The position numbers and the translations under genes are program-made. A stretch of 64,000 bases of DNA from Ramazzottius varieornatus. Lineage: Eukaryota > Tardigrada > Eutardigrada > Parachela > Ramazzottiidae. Of this stretch, positions 23,958-35,867 are shown in pieces. The first letter of the stretch is position 1; each line of letters begins with the position of its first letter. The notes below the pieces were generated by a model, which worked only from the letters and a program-made list of their open reading frames with translations, was not told the DNA's origin and searched no databases. The stretch spans positions 2,618,467-2,682,466 of the forward strand of contig BDGG01000002.1 of NCBI GenBank assembly GCA_001949185.1, written 5' to 3'.

Positions 23958-25499
23958 ATCAAAGCAAAGCGGGAGATGACGAGCAGGAGATCCCGCAATA
24001 AAGTTCGATGAGTCTACATCGTCCTTTTGAATCTGATAAGAAATGCTGAACTGGTGCCCGGAAATGATGCATCGATCCTTTCCACCACTGAAACTTCGCA
24101 ATATGCACATACACAGACGTCGTTATTGTATTTATTCGCGTAACTGATAATACGAACCAGAACGCTCTCAGTTAAGGTAAGCGGGACCTTCTGATACTGC
24201 CGTATAACCTGGAGCGGAAGAATCTAAGCATTTATTAACCAAGCACGATCCTAATTGGCTCCACGTAACCTAAGTGGACATTTCGCGTACTTCTATTGAG
24301 CGTATCACTGGTAACGTGTGTGAATTACGCACGTCCTGTCTTGTGACAAAGTACGGAATCCACAAACACGCACCGCCGCGGAGCCGCAGTAACATCAGAG
24401 AGCTGGATATCCTGGTCGCCGGTAGCGAGGTTGAGTTCTACGTGCGTGAAACTGTCACGATTTCCTTTTCGATTGGGCATTATTGTGCAACGAGGGACAT
24501 GCGAGATTCAAAGCGGAATGCGACCCAGCCGTCAGTGTTTATTTCCGTTACGATATGAGCTTCAAGCTTGATGAGTAGTTAGGGCTATCAGCAAGTACTG
24601 TCCGTAGACAAGAAGACCATCCGTAAGGTAGAGCAGAAGCAAAAGGGGAACAGTCCGTGCCAGCTTCGGCTGCTTCCAGAATCGGTGAGCAGGCCACAAA
24701 CGGGCCGTCGGCGGGTCGAGCTCGTTGGGGAACGCTCGGGCGGTAGTCGGTGAACCGAAAACAAGAAAATGCGGAGTCGGTGGCTTTTCCCGGGAGTGAA
24801 AAGCTGGAAAAAGAGGGCGGCACATCGAGAATCACGATTGGTAACCCAATAATCCTGCTCACAATGGGCTGTAAAAGTTAGTAGATTACGTTGGTTTAAA
24901 AAGTGAATTGCCTAGTTTCGGTTTCTAAATAAGCAGCCTTCGAGCAGCTTATTTAGAAAGCAAAACCCGATTATCTCCTGCACACTTGACTTGAAACTTC
25001 AAATTTTCGTTACTCTATTGGTTTCCGTTCCCACTGTGATTTACATGGCGGGATACCTGTTCTTGGTCGGGTTTCTTCATACATCATGGGTTTCTTACCA
25101 TCGTCTGGGATATTGGGAATGAAGATTAGCAAGAAAGAAAGTCTGGAGTTTCAGCCGCGTCACGAAGCAAAGTTTGCTTACAAACTACCCTCGAAGCTCT
25201 CGCATTTCCGTTGTGTTCGAAGTTCTCAGATCTTGTTTCAATCACGACCAATTCTAGTTGATCAAGGAAGTTCAAATTTCAAATCAACTGGTTCCCAGGC
25301 AAACAGCCCGTCGTGAGGAGGTTTAACGAAAGATTCCCTGTGCGTTTGAAGTTACCAGCCACGAGTCTGGACGAGAGAACACAGGACACAAGTTAGCCTC
25401 GCAAGAGCAGCAAAAACGTTCGGGAACCTACGTACAGTACAGTCATGCCTTCAGGACGGCTCCAATACCGCGGACAAGCTTTCACGGCCTTTTCGCTCT
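23958..25499. other. Intergenic upstream of opsin; one weak ORF and a small hairpin
   Basis: Contains an 87-codon minus-strand frame (24825-24562) ending in a hydrophobic run (ARTVPLLLLLYLTDGLLVYG) with no partner exon, and a small perfect hairpin (24922-24959). Otherwise nothing was recognised. The opsin promoter should lie just right of 23957. Confidence 0.4.
24922..24959. repeat. Short perfect hairpin
   Basis: TTTCTAAATAAGC and its exact reverse complement GCTTATTTAGAAA are separated by a 12 nt loop. The stem is too short for a miRNA precursor and no T-tract follows. It may be a trace of a small inverted-repeat element. Confidence 0.6.
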
Positions 25500-26809
25500 T
25501 ACCGTTCGGCAAATCTTTCGACCTCACTACATAGATGTACCGTAACGCGAAAAAAACTCGCTTTCGCATCGTTTACAGAAGCCATAAGAGTTTGACAATT
25601 TGTACACTCTTGATCAAAAAATAGTAGAATTCTCACAGCCAGGCGGTACAAAGGGGACAACGGCATACAACGTCGCGGCCAAAGTCGCGTTTTCATCGGA
25701 TAGCCATGCACGATCATCTACCTGCCGCATCTACCTTTCAGGGCATCGCGGAAACTTTGACCGTTATTAACAGCAGGCAACACAAGGGGTCACAGATTAG
25801 ACTCAGCGTTTAAAGAACTAAGATTCTGTTATAAACTTTGAAAGTATATTCTGCCCCCATATAAACATGAGTTCGAGACGGACTTCCCTGCTCTTACGTA
25901 CAAGAGGCAGCTTCTTGTACACGATGAAGGGATGAACGACACAGACTATCATGACAGGAGTGTCGACGTCGAACACGAGAACGGTCGTAATGTAGTCGAA
26001 TATGGGAGACGCTACGGTTATGGTTCGATTACACCTCTCTTCAGAAGTCTGAAAATGCTCTCATGCGGAAATTGCTGCGAGCTATCTTATACCTCGGCTC
26101 TTTTCTGATCGTCCGTCATGATCTAGGTCTGACCACCAATTTCCTGACTCCGACGAGAGATCATATCGGAGCCCTGGAATTGACTTTATATGGCTCGTCG
26201 GAATTTAGGAAACCCAGAAATGAGTCGTGTGATGACGAAAGCGATTACACGGCAGAGTAATCGGTTAGTTGCTGTATAGAGCAACGTGACTAGGGAGCCA
26301 GCAAGTTCGGGTATATCACATCTCCTTGCAATGGCAAGAAATTGACGAACAGAAAATGGATTCGGAAAATGATTAATTCCAGAAACTGAACCTTCTGAAA
26401 TTTAGAGTGATTTTTCCAAAATGGATGCCATCCAGAAAATGGCAATTTCAGACATCCGGCGAAAACTTTAATTGAACCTTGACCTTGCGAAAAATTTCGG
26501 TACGATACGGGCCACGCTACGGCCCATAAACGGTTGAGGGCGATGGGTAAACAGCGTTGTTGCATGCAGAACCACCAATGTGGTAAAAATACCGAACGGC
26601 GATGCAGAAAGATAGTGTTGGGCAACGGCCCGGGCAGAACTCGTTGACGGTTTTGAACACGTAAAGAACGGAAGCGAAGGACAAACTAGCGAAACAAAGG
26701 TTGCGATTCGGACAGCGCCGACTTTGTAAAAGAGGAACAGGACAAGAAAGTTGAGGGGTACGGCCAGGAGACAGATCAGCAGGTTGAAGGTAGACCAGAA
26801 AGCCCAAAC
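25500..26809 (-). pseudogene. Decayed class A GPCR
   Basis: Several frames together spell a rhodopsin-like receptor. 26809-26490: TM1 (NLLICLLAVPLNFLVLFLFY), then in a second frame NRNLCFASLSFASVLY (TM2), then in others HATTLFT and IALNRLWAVAWPVSYRN (TM3 with NR in place of DR). After an acceptor-like TTTTCAG, 26037-25870 reads an EL2/TM5 block (EERCNRT, then a hydrophobic stretch to VYKKL and RKSREVRLE). Near 25740-25500 a TM7/helix 8-like run is broken by stops. At least three frame changes occur without usable introns, so it is non-functional unless the assembly is faulty. The closest receptor group is not identifiable. Confidence 0.5.
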
Positions 26810-27209
26810 TGTGCCTTAAGGAAGTATGATGTTGGACGAACTCAGGGTTGAATTGTTGGTTCGACTGAAAGCAAAACTTCACTTGTCCTCATGCGGACGT
26901 CTGGGGAAATCCCATGAAGAAGTGGTAAAGCTGAGCTGGCTTATGGAACATAATGCTGACCTAACCTTCGTCCTGACTTTTGAGTTGGGTTTGGTCATAT
27001 TATTCGGTTCGTGTAAATCGAGTCACTTACAGTCGAAGTACCCACTTAGAAAAGCTTTCCGTCGGGTAGAATATGGTTAGAAAGAGACAAAAGGGGCAGA
27101 TCTTCATGGCTCTCACCGGCACACCGACCATCTGCAGTGAATAGTTTCTGATACGACTCAAGTAATTGGGTCGCTATCATTACCAGCATATCTGCTCGAA
27201 GAGTAAAGG

Positions 27210-27542
27210 TACAAGGGGACAGTTGTTGAATTAGCCGCCCCTTTCTGCAGTTGTGGAGTTAGAGACTACTGCGGGGTGCATCGCATGATTGGGCAATTGA
27301 TTATGGGTTTACAATAGGCTCTTTAACATGGGATTTGGCCTTTCCTAGAGTTGTCGACCGCGTAGATCTTTTAAAGCATTACTTTGATCGCAATTGATAC
27401 CATTCATCAGTCCGTTATTTTATCTACCGCTCTATACGAAAACGTTCGGGATTCGGGAATGAGCCAGGTAGAGCACACGAAGACAGGTGGTCAACTCAAC
27501 AATGAAATATGGGGTGGCTAACTCAATTACCGTTCCCTCGTA
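27210..27542. mobile_element. TA-flanked MITE, copy 3
   Basis: Left end TA|CAAGGGGACAGTTGTTGAAT; reverse-complemented right end TA|CGAGGGAACGGTAATTGAG. Each is followed by TTAGCC and a second GAGTT sub-repeat. It is about 329 bp between TA dinucleotides, with no coding frame. It ends 65 bp from the MARS2 stop codon. Confidence 0.7.
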
Positions 27543-27606
27543 TATACTTACCCGATATGAACATAAGTATTCTGCGGATGCCGAAAGAAGACCAGCTTGT
27601 GTGGAA

Positions 27607-29877
27607 TTACGATGGCTTTAATCGTTTCGCACCGGCACTTGCTTCGCTATTGTCAATGATTCGTTCAAACAACGTCACTTTGGCATCATCAAGAGAAATT
27701 TCGTTTGCGTGGTCGCTCAACAGCTCATCCAACGTCCGGCCATCAGTTTTTCCGGAAGCACCCAGTTTACTCAACAACACTCCACAAATATCCGGTATAA
27801 CTGGACTTAACAACAATCCAGACACTTTCAAAGCATACAGTGCTACAAACAAAACGTGTTGGAGCTTTTCTTTATCGGCTTCCGCCTTCGACTTTGCCAG
27901 TGTCCACGGCGCCAGGTTCTGTACGAGAACGTTGGTCTGCCGAAGGACGTCCATGACGGCAGTGATGGCTTTGTAGACGGAGTAGTCGTCGTAGTACTCT
28001 TCGACAGTAGCCGGAAGTGAGTCGATGTTGTAGAGGAGCTCAAGACCTTCTTCACCGATGGTGCGGGATAGGTCGGAGGGGGCTGGGCGGACTGGGATGG
28101 TTTGGGCGGCGTTGACAGCTTTGGAGGTGCAGCGACCTAGAAGGTTGCCGAACGTGTTGGCTAGTTCGGCGTTGAGATACGTGACCAACTTCTCGTCGGA
28201 ATAATCTGCAAGATTCAGGAAGAAAGACCTGAATACAGGACAAAACTGAGCATGCAAGACTTCCAAAACAAATCATTCATCCAAGTCGCGCATACTTCCG
28301 GCCAATAACAAGCAAATGTGCGCTACTTGGGGGTGACAATCTGGTTCAATTCATTGCCCACGTCTCATCCAGGATAGGTTGATACGTATTGCATACTTAC
28401 TGGAGTCAGAATGCGGGACTCCTTCGCGCATCAGGAAGTACCGAAAGCCATCCGACGTGAACCTTTCCATTCGGTCGAAGGGATCGACCACGTTGCCGAG
28501 ACTTTTCGACATTTTCTGGTGATTAACCAGCCAATGCGAATGACACAGAATTTCTCTTGGAGGCTCCAGTCCCAAACCCATCAGGAAAGCCGGCCAGTAC
28601 ACAGCATGAAATCTGCAACAGAGGAAGCAGTCGAACTGAAGACAAATTACTGCGTAGGTAAACTCAGTATATATCCGAGAGACGCTCCGAAAACATTTAC
28701 GCACTTGAGTATATCTTTACCAATGATCTGGACATTCGCTGGCCAAAACTGATTGACCCTATCCATGTCCGGATATCCACAAGCCGTCAAGTAAGTCATC
28801 AAGGCATCCAACCAGACATAAATTATTTGCTTACCTGTCAAGGAAAATGCAAAAACTGAATTGACAAGCTGAAAACGCAGACTAATTGAAAGTCGACGAA
28901 TGGTCTGGCTCAGATCGCTTACTCAGGTGGCGCACCTTCCCGGAGCAATGGGCAGAGAGTGCGCGCCACTCGACAAAGCGACCTGGGTGAATTCATTTGC
29001 CCACGTCGTAGGTTGTTGAGAAAAATATTCCTCACTGTCATTTGGCACTTGTATCCCCCACTTCAGCCTCTGACTCGATCTCGAAACGGACAGATCGGAC
29101 AGCGGTCCTTCTTCCAGCCAATTCAGCGCAATCTGGTTGAACAGCCCCGGTTTCACCGGAGTTCGCTCCACCAACCATCTCTTTATCCTTTCATGAAAAT
29201 CACTCAAACGGAACAAGTAATTTTCCTCTTCCATCCATTCCACCTTATGCCCACTCTCAGCTGACACCAATACGTCATCCACTGTCTTCAGCTGCGAAGG
29301 CGACAAGAATGTCTCATCAGCTGTCGAATACCATCCGGCATAACTCCCCTTGTAGATTAAGCCTCCATTCTGTAACGTCGTCCATGCATGTCGGACGGCA
29401 GTTTCGTGGCGTTCCTCGGTCGTCCGGACAAAGCTGTTGCAAGAGATGTTAGCCAGCTTGAAGAGTTGCCGGAATTTAAGGCTGTTCTCATCGCAGAATA
29501 GTCGTACGTCCTTGTGGTGAGCTGCGGCGGATTGCTGGATTTTGAGCCCGTGCTCGTCGGTGCCACCGACGAGGAGTGTGGCACAAGATGGACCGTACTT
29601 CAAACGGTGCCACCGATGGAGAACATCGGAGACGAGGGCGGAATAGAGATGTCCCACATGGGGAGCTGGAAAAACACAAAAGTCATGAGTATTAACATCC
29701 ATTTCTATTATAGAACAGCACGTGACATCATTGCATGGCTGGCAAATCCATGCTAGATCGTGACGTCATGCACCATGTTGACTGGATACAAGGCAATCGA
29801 GTTACTCCACATCTGTCAAGCTTACCTGCATTGACGTAGAATATCGGTACGGTGAGTGTAAGTCTCGGAAGTGCCAT
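27607..29877 (-). CDS. MARS2: Mitochondrial methionyl-tRNA synthetase
   Basis: Five exons (29877-29826, 29665-29036, 28834-28705, 28612-28401, 28205-27607) join in phase to 540 aa. It charges mitochondrial tRNA-Met. Visible: the N-terminal strand [20 protein letters not shown] with the HIGH-class motif HVGH at about 20-23; the KMSKS loop at 304-308; and an alpha-helical anticodon-binding C-terminal region. There is no EMAP or GST domain and no zinc-knuckle cluster like that of cytosolic MetRS, which fits MARS2. The chosen ATG leaves almost no targeting peptide. The frame stays open upstream for about 40 codons without an obvious better ATG, so the N terminus may be longer. The gene is head-to-head with malectin. 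Confidence 0.95.
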
Positions 29878-30280
29878 CCACCAACATCCAAAGGACCGCT
29901 CCTGTCTCCTGTTAGATCTGACAGGGAGTGGACGGACATCGACGATTGTCCCCAGAGCAATATGATTGAAGGGGAAGAAGACGAGTGCGAGTCAAAGCCT
30001 CAAGATCCACCGCAAGCTACATCAAAAAGCAGTCAATCAGCTTTACGATTGATTGCTGCTCGGTTCCAGTTCTTGATTGACGAAGAGATACGTGGCTTTC
30101 GAAAGATAGCTCGTTCCAGTCGACGTTTGTCGATCTCAAACATTTTCGAAGACCAGAATAGTCACCAGTCTCACCGCATCCTTTTCATTTGGATCTTCTT
30201 GTTGTTGTTTGCGGTCTGTTTTATCTTGGCCACGGACATAAACGTTCTTCGTTGTCGAAAACGTCACCGTCTGTTGCACA
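29878..30280. promoter_or_regulatory. Putative bidirectional promoter between MARS2 and malectin
   Basis: The two start codons point away from each other with about 400 bp between them, so both promoters must lie here or overlap the leaders. No TATA box was seen. It also contains most of an upstream open frame (29962-30378). Confidence 0.5.
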
Positions 30281-30378
30281 ATGCGAGCCCTCATAGGCAC
30301 CTTCTCGGCCAAGAGATGCTTGCAGCTGTTCCTGTCCGTGCATCTCATTGCTTTCCTCAGTATTTTCCTGCTCAATAA
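29962..30378 (+). CDS. 138-codon upstream ORF overlapping the malectin start
   Basis: ATG at 29962, stop at 30376-30378. It overlaps the first 98 nt of malectin coding sequence in another frame. The product would have an acidic N terminus, an amphipathic basic middle and one strong membrane segment (ILFIWIFLLLFAVCFILA). It looks more protein-like than most random frames here, and may be a real small membrane protein or a regulatory upstream ORF. No family recognised. Confidence 0.3.
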   Translation: MIEGEEDECESKPQDPPQATSKSSQSALRLIAARFQFLIDEEIRGFRKIARSSRRLSISNIFEDQNSHQSHRILFIWIFLLLFAVCFILATDINVLRCRKRHRLLHNASPHRHLLGQEMLAAVPVRASHCFPQYFPAQ

Positions 30379-31773
30379 CTTGATCTCTTTTGATGCGGTG
30401 GAATGTGCATCCGGATCGGGCTCGAATAAGCTGGACATTGTGTATGCTGTGAACTGTGGAGGCGAGGAGCATGTCGACGAGCACGGGGTTCCGTACCAAC
30501 CGTAAGTGAGGTGTTCAGACTGGATGACGCATATTCGGTCCAGTTGTACATGCTGTACTGCGCCATCCGATCAAAACAGTACGGAATCGATTCAACTTGC
30601 GCACTGGCGGGGTGATTTAATCAGTGCGTCTGCTTCAGACTCCCGTGCTCTCCGCAAGCCAGCAGACGAGAAACAGTTTTTAAGTTTGATCGACTTGCGT
30701 ACTTCGCCGTTTGTTTAACACTCTGCATGCGCCACTCACTACCCCTGTCTTTCAGTGATCCTTCCGTGGATGGGCAAGCCTCCGATTATGGTCTTCGATG
30801 GCCTTCGATCGCCAACGCGCATCCTGATGACCAGATCCTCTACCAGACCGAACGATACTCCGACAGCACTTTCGGCTACAATATTCCGCTTCCAAAGAGC
30901 ACAAAGGCCGTCAACTACGTTCTTGTTTTAAAGGTACCAGCTACCATCGAAACTTTGGTCATGCATCGCTTTGGATCAAAGACTCACTTCCGGTTTCTTC
31001 ATGTAGTTTGCCGAGGTTTACTTCAACCAAGCAGGTATGAAAGTCTTTGACGTACTGCTCAATGGTGACCACCTCATCGTCGATGGATTGGATATTTTCG
31101 AGAGGTCCGGCGGACGAGCAGCTGCCTACGACGTCCACATCCCTTTCAAAGTAACCGGTAACAAACTGGTCATGATCAATACCGGCGAAGAATCAGACAT
31201 TTCCGGCACCAGTCTGCGTCTCGACTTCGTTAAGGTGAGCCTGAGTCTTTCTTCACACTAAGCCCTTCCTACAAGCTTTGAATTATATTTAGACATCTCA
31301 AGACAATCCAAAGTGCAATGCGTTCTATATCGCACGAGGAACTCTTGCTGGTAAGTAAACTTACCCTGTTACCAGATGGCGCATGCAACTGTATCCGTAC
31401 GCCACTGACGTTTTACTCGATTTTCTTTTGTCAGTTGGCGCACTTTGGCCTTGTTTCCGCACTTGATGAGCGCCACTTGTCTTTATTAGCTTAATTCTGT
31501 TATGCTCACCTGCTTTCTTCTTCTATAGATATTCCCAAGTTTGAAATGAAGCAGCAAAAGCCTCCTCAAGACGAAGAAGAGGACGAATACCGCAGTGAGC
31601 AGTCCCCGATGGATCAGCCGTTGGTTGACGACTGGCAAGCTCCAGACTTCGGGGACTTTCCTCCAGCTTTACCTGAGGACGAGATAGATGTCGGACTTGC
31701 CAAGTATTACCCTCTTATTGCAGTTTTCGTTTTTATCACTCTTTTAACTTTGTTCATGTTTAAAATGGCCTGA
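30281..31773 (+). CDS. MLEC: Malectin
   Basis: Five exons (30281-30501, 30756-30933, 31007-31234, 31293-31350, 31529-31773) join in phase to 309 aa (human 292). Malectin is an ER type I membrane lectin that binds diglucosylated high-mannose N-glycans and works with ribophorin I in quality control. Seen: an N-terminal signal/hydrophobic segment; the lectin domain from CGGEEH through FAEVYF, FDVLLNG and IARGTL; an acidic linker; and a C-terminal membrane helix ([17 protein letters not shown]) with a very short cytosolic end. The exon 3 sequence GCAG|GTATG looks like a splice site but is read through, since the malectin fold continues across it. Confidence 0.95.
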
Positions 31774-34684
31774 TGCACGCTCCTTACGTCTTTCTTTTCT
31801 TTTTCCAACCTCCGTTAGAAACATCTATTTTATTTATTGCAATGCGTAGTTCCCAGCTGCAGCTGCAGCTGCCGGCGGCATGTGTTCTTTCTTTACCTCG
31901 GCCACCTCAGAATCCCTTTGACACTTTTGACATGCGAACAGTCCGTTACCTTTTTTAACAGCAATTTTTCGGTCAAGTTGTATGAAAATGCGAGAGAAAA
32001 TCTGATATCGTTGCATAAATACATTGCTGGACGAGGAGTTTTCCGTCGTCGGACGTACCCATCTAAGAGTGCTATAGTAAAGTAAAGGGGATGTTCCGTT
32101 TTGGTGAGGGTTTCATGGCGGTATCGGTGGCTTCTGCCTTCTGGAAGTAGTATTAGTGGCAGAAAGGCAAGATACCCAATGAGGAAGAAACAGGTTAGTG
32201 GACCTTATTGCATAAGGTCAGCGCGAGAGGCGGAAGCCTTACATGGAATGCGTCGGCGCGTCGAGCCTTACTATTGGGAAGAAGGAAATACGGGGCAGGT
32301 CAAGAGGGCGTGTTGGCGCTGATCTTTCTGCTCTGGCGAACAGCAATTGCATCTTTTGAGTCGCATAATCTGCCCATCGATTGCCCATACACAAGGTTCC
32401 TCCTCGAATGCAACATGCAACAGCCAGTCCTCACCGGAACACTCTCGTTACATTTCGGCTTTGTTCACGTCACGAAGGACCAGATTAGACAAGTGGGAAC
32501 TGTAACAGTGTAACTGACAAAAAAGATATCGATCTACAGCCACGTCGTTATATTATCCCATTTCCCCGCCGTCACTGGACATTCGTAATGCTTATTTCGG
32601 TGCAAACGCACTCACGAGGTCCATTTGTGAACGAATGTCGCGGATAAATTTACGATGGTAAATGCGGTCTTCGTCGTTGCGAACGCTCATTCAATTATCC
32701 TGAGCCGCACGTCATAAAAAGCTAGACTAACTTGCTTTTGACATTAGAACGTAAATGAGCTGCTTGCGCTTGACGCATGCACAGGTCGGAATGTTCGTAG
32801 GGCCCAACATGCTCTTGAATTGTCGACTCCGGTATTCGGCTGGCATTCGAGACATACACCACAATATATTTGTAGGAAAATGGTACTATATGATCAAGTG
32901 GTCGTTGGTCTCTGTAGGCAGACCCATTGTATTTTGGGTTGAGGGCTATAGCCGGCAAATTTCGGATCGTTGCGGATGAGGAGCATGTTCGGACGCGTGA
33001 GGATACTTTATTTGGGTAGAGAGCAAGTTTTAATTTTATCAGTTTTTTGTCGTTGTAGTGGTAGCATTTGCAAACACGGTATCGCAAATTTCAAGAGCCA
33101 TCTCATAGGGAAATCGATAAGGGACTCTCCCTGTGACCATACATGGCCACATTTGCAATGAGCGCGGAGGTCCCTAGGCCTTCAGCCTAAAGAGTGTTCT
33201 ATGAAGACAAAATCAACATCCAACAGCATAGACACGCCGCAGGACGGTATGATCCGTACAAACTACAGCCGAGGCCTCCTTAGCTCCCTGCACATGTCAT
33301 CCAGGCTAGCGCTCTTGTCCGGGTTCGCTAATGCCGATCAGGGAGAGGGGAAAAGCCAATATATCCTGAACAAACGAGATTTTGTCCCAGCCCGGCTCTC
33401 AAGCTGTGTCTGTCAAAGGCACTGGTCTCTATCGCATAACATCATCGACAGCCAGTCAGCCAGCCTTGTACGCATGAGACGGAATGAGGAACGACGATTG
33501 ACGAAGCTAGCCGGATCGAAGCTGATGTTTAACGCTGCAATGAAGACTATATCCTCCGTTTCCTCTATTTTTATTGCTTAACGCCATTCTACAGACTGAC
33601 GCTGTTCGTAAACAACTTGTTTTGTTGTCTGCCGAACCGTCAATCTCGTTTTCCAAGGACAGATCACACCTTTGCACCAAGTCCCCTCACAATTTGTCAG
33701 ATCCTTGAGTGCTCCTGGCCACGATTTCTCATCAATTTTTTCCTTACGCGAGTCTTCCCTTCCATTTGTTTGCTCTAGGTCCCCAAGCTACTTACGTCCT
33801 TCCGGATGGACTTCATGGCTGTAATACCTGAATGATACCTTTCTAACGTTCCCTTTCATCCTACTTCCTAGAGATTTTAGATCTGCTCCTTGTACTCAGC
33901 GTTCAGCTGCAACAGTCTGTTCTTCCAGCCACAGTGAGACAAGACTCAACACCATACCATCGGATATATGTAGAAGGAAACATGTGCTGAAGGAAGCTGA
34001 TACCATGTGTTTTGTGTTGGTCTTCCCAACACCGATACGTTCATCGTCTGAAGCGGCGTAATTAAGTCGGTGCTGTCGCAGCTGAGCTACATCTTCCATT
34101 TTACAGTCATCCTGACAGATCCTAAACCCTCACCAGCCGAAGACGAGAGCCCACTTGTGTGGGTTCGTCACTTCCTACTATCAAGAGCGGATTTGTCGCA
34201 GAGCGCGGTCTTCAGGGAAGGAAGTAAATAATTTCCCCGGCGTTTTTCTTCAAACTGTCACGTACGCGAATTTTTTGCTCCGGTCAACAACATTTAAAAG
34301 AAAAGCATACAGAGAAGCTTCACGGTACAATACCTTTTTAAAAACTTTTCCAGAAAAATCGATTGTGGATTTCATCGATGCATTATTACTGCGGTTACTT
34401 GACTTGTACGCAAGCGACACTGGCAAGAAAGATGCATTTGATGAGGAAAATATATGATCGCTTTAGTAATTACGTGGAAATATCTTTTGCAGATTCAACT
34501 ATGAAGATCGGTATGAAAAGAATGCTCCCCTGGGGTGTATCCGTCCAGCCATAAAAAGAGCGGACTCATCAACTGAAATTTCCATTGCTCGTCATTCTTT
34601 CTTTCTGGTTGGGGAGTTCCTCTGGTTATTTATTACGGGAAAGGAAGGAGCGAGTTTGAGGTTTAGCCGAGCAGCTGGGAGAGA
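31774..34684. other. Intergenic, 2.9 kb, no gene recognised
   Basis: Open frames of 100-126 codons exist (for example 33201-33581 +, 34155-34457 +) but have no motif, exon partner or family resemblance. No repeat with clear ends was seen. Confidence 0.4.
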
Positions 34685-35867
34685 ATGTATCCTGATGTAT
34701 CTAGCCTGCAGCGGATATTACTTTGCACAAGTGTACTACTCCTGTCGCTGGCAAAATGTAGGTTTGTACAAGGTTTGAGCGTCACTTTACATGCCGTCTA
34801 CCAACTCTACCCAACGCAACTAATGAATTTGTTGACGTCCGGGCTTCTGTACTTGTCTCTTATCCGTGGTAATTTAGAGCCATGCAGTTGCGCATGGCTG
34901 ATCGTTCCATCCTCATAGTCGAGGACACATCCCACGCTATCCAGCTGTCATTCATTTTCGTAGCACACAGATGTCAAAAAAGTGGCGGTAGATAAACCTT
35001 GCTCAAGAAGAAACATGTGTAGAAAAATGGCAATACAAGCTAAGCACCGCTGGATAACCGAAAATCCGTGACAATCCATCAATCAAAATGATCACGCAAG
35101 AGAAATTTCACGCAAACTTTGAGCTTCTGGGAGATGTCAAAGGTTACTTCCGACTGTTTGCGTCTAAGTTGGAGCTTTTTTTTGTTGCAGATTCCAGGCA
35201 GATCGACTGTTATGTTTGCTCATCTTTTTCGGAAAGTGATCCACTGTGCGAGGATCCCTTTGATCCCATCGCTAGCCACCATGCACCTGCTGCACAGTCC
35301 GCCACCTACAACTACCATGGCCAGAGCATCACGCCCTCCAACGGATCCTACCTTTATCTACAGCGTGGCTGTTATGGCGCAAGGAAAGCGCGACTGACGG
35401 CCTTCCCCGCCACCGCTTGTTTGAAGCTAGCCGGATACTTTAGTAAGAAATTTAATCGTATTTTGCAGTTGCAAACTTTTTGTGAGGCCCATCCGAGGTA
35501 CCGTTGCACTAATTGTAAGAGATAACACAACGTTAAAAAAAGGCCACTTTGACGGTTCTGGTTCGCTTTAACAAATAAATCCCTTTTCTCAGCGGATACC
35601 GGGGATAGGATGGTGGTTCGTGCCTGTGCCTTGGACGGAGGAAGCCTGACCAGTGACACCGAGATAGTACGGCAGAACCACTGTGGAGGTTTCTTCCTAA
35701 ACGAGCGATATGTGCGTGGCTGTCTGGAAGCCTGTTTCACAGATGGATGCAACCGCTCCAGCCGCAGCGCATCCCAATTATCTTTCTATACCTTACTGCT
35801 GATTTCATGGATGATAACCGGCGCTTATCTTCATCATGGACCATTAACGCCCCTGTGTCCTTTATAG
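34685..35867 (+). CDS. Ly6/quiver-like secreted or GPI-anchored protein
   Basis: Three exons (34685-34757, 35191-35442, 35593-35867) join in phase to 199 aa. Signal peptide in exon 1. The mature protein begins IDCYVCSSF and ends its Cys domain with CFTDGCN, the bracket of three-finger Ly6/uPAR domains. Cys spacing (CxxC near the start, a DPF motif, a middle Cys triad, a late CxxxxxCN) matches the quiver/sleepless group of invertebrate channel and receptor modulators. A C-terminal hydrophobic run (FYTLLLISWMITGAYL) suits a GPI signal, although about 13 more residues follow. The partner cannot be deduced. It converges on the thyroglobulin-domain gene. Confidence 0.85.

Noticed and set aside
24562-24825. 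Minus-strand ORF ending in a hydrophobic run, possible GPCR piece
   Set aside because: A single hydrophobic segment without family motif or neighbouring exons.
31019-31042. Exon end at GCAG|GTATGA in malectin
   Set aside because: The malectin fold continues in frame through it and no matching acceptor follows.
33201-33581. 126-codon + strand ORF
   Set aside because: Random-looking composition, no splice partner, no motif.
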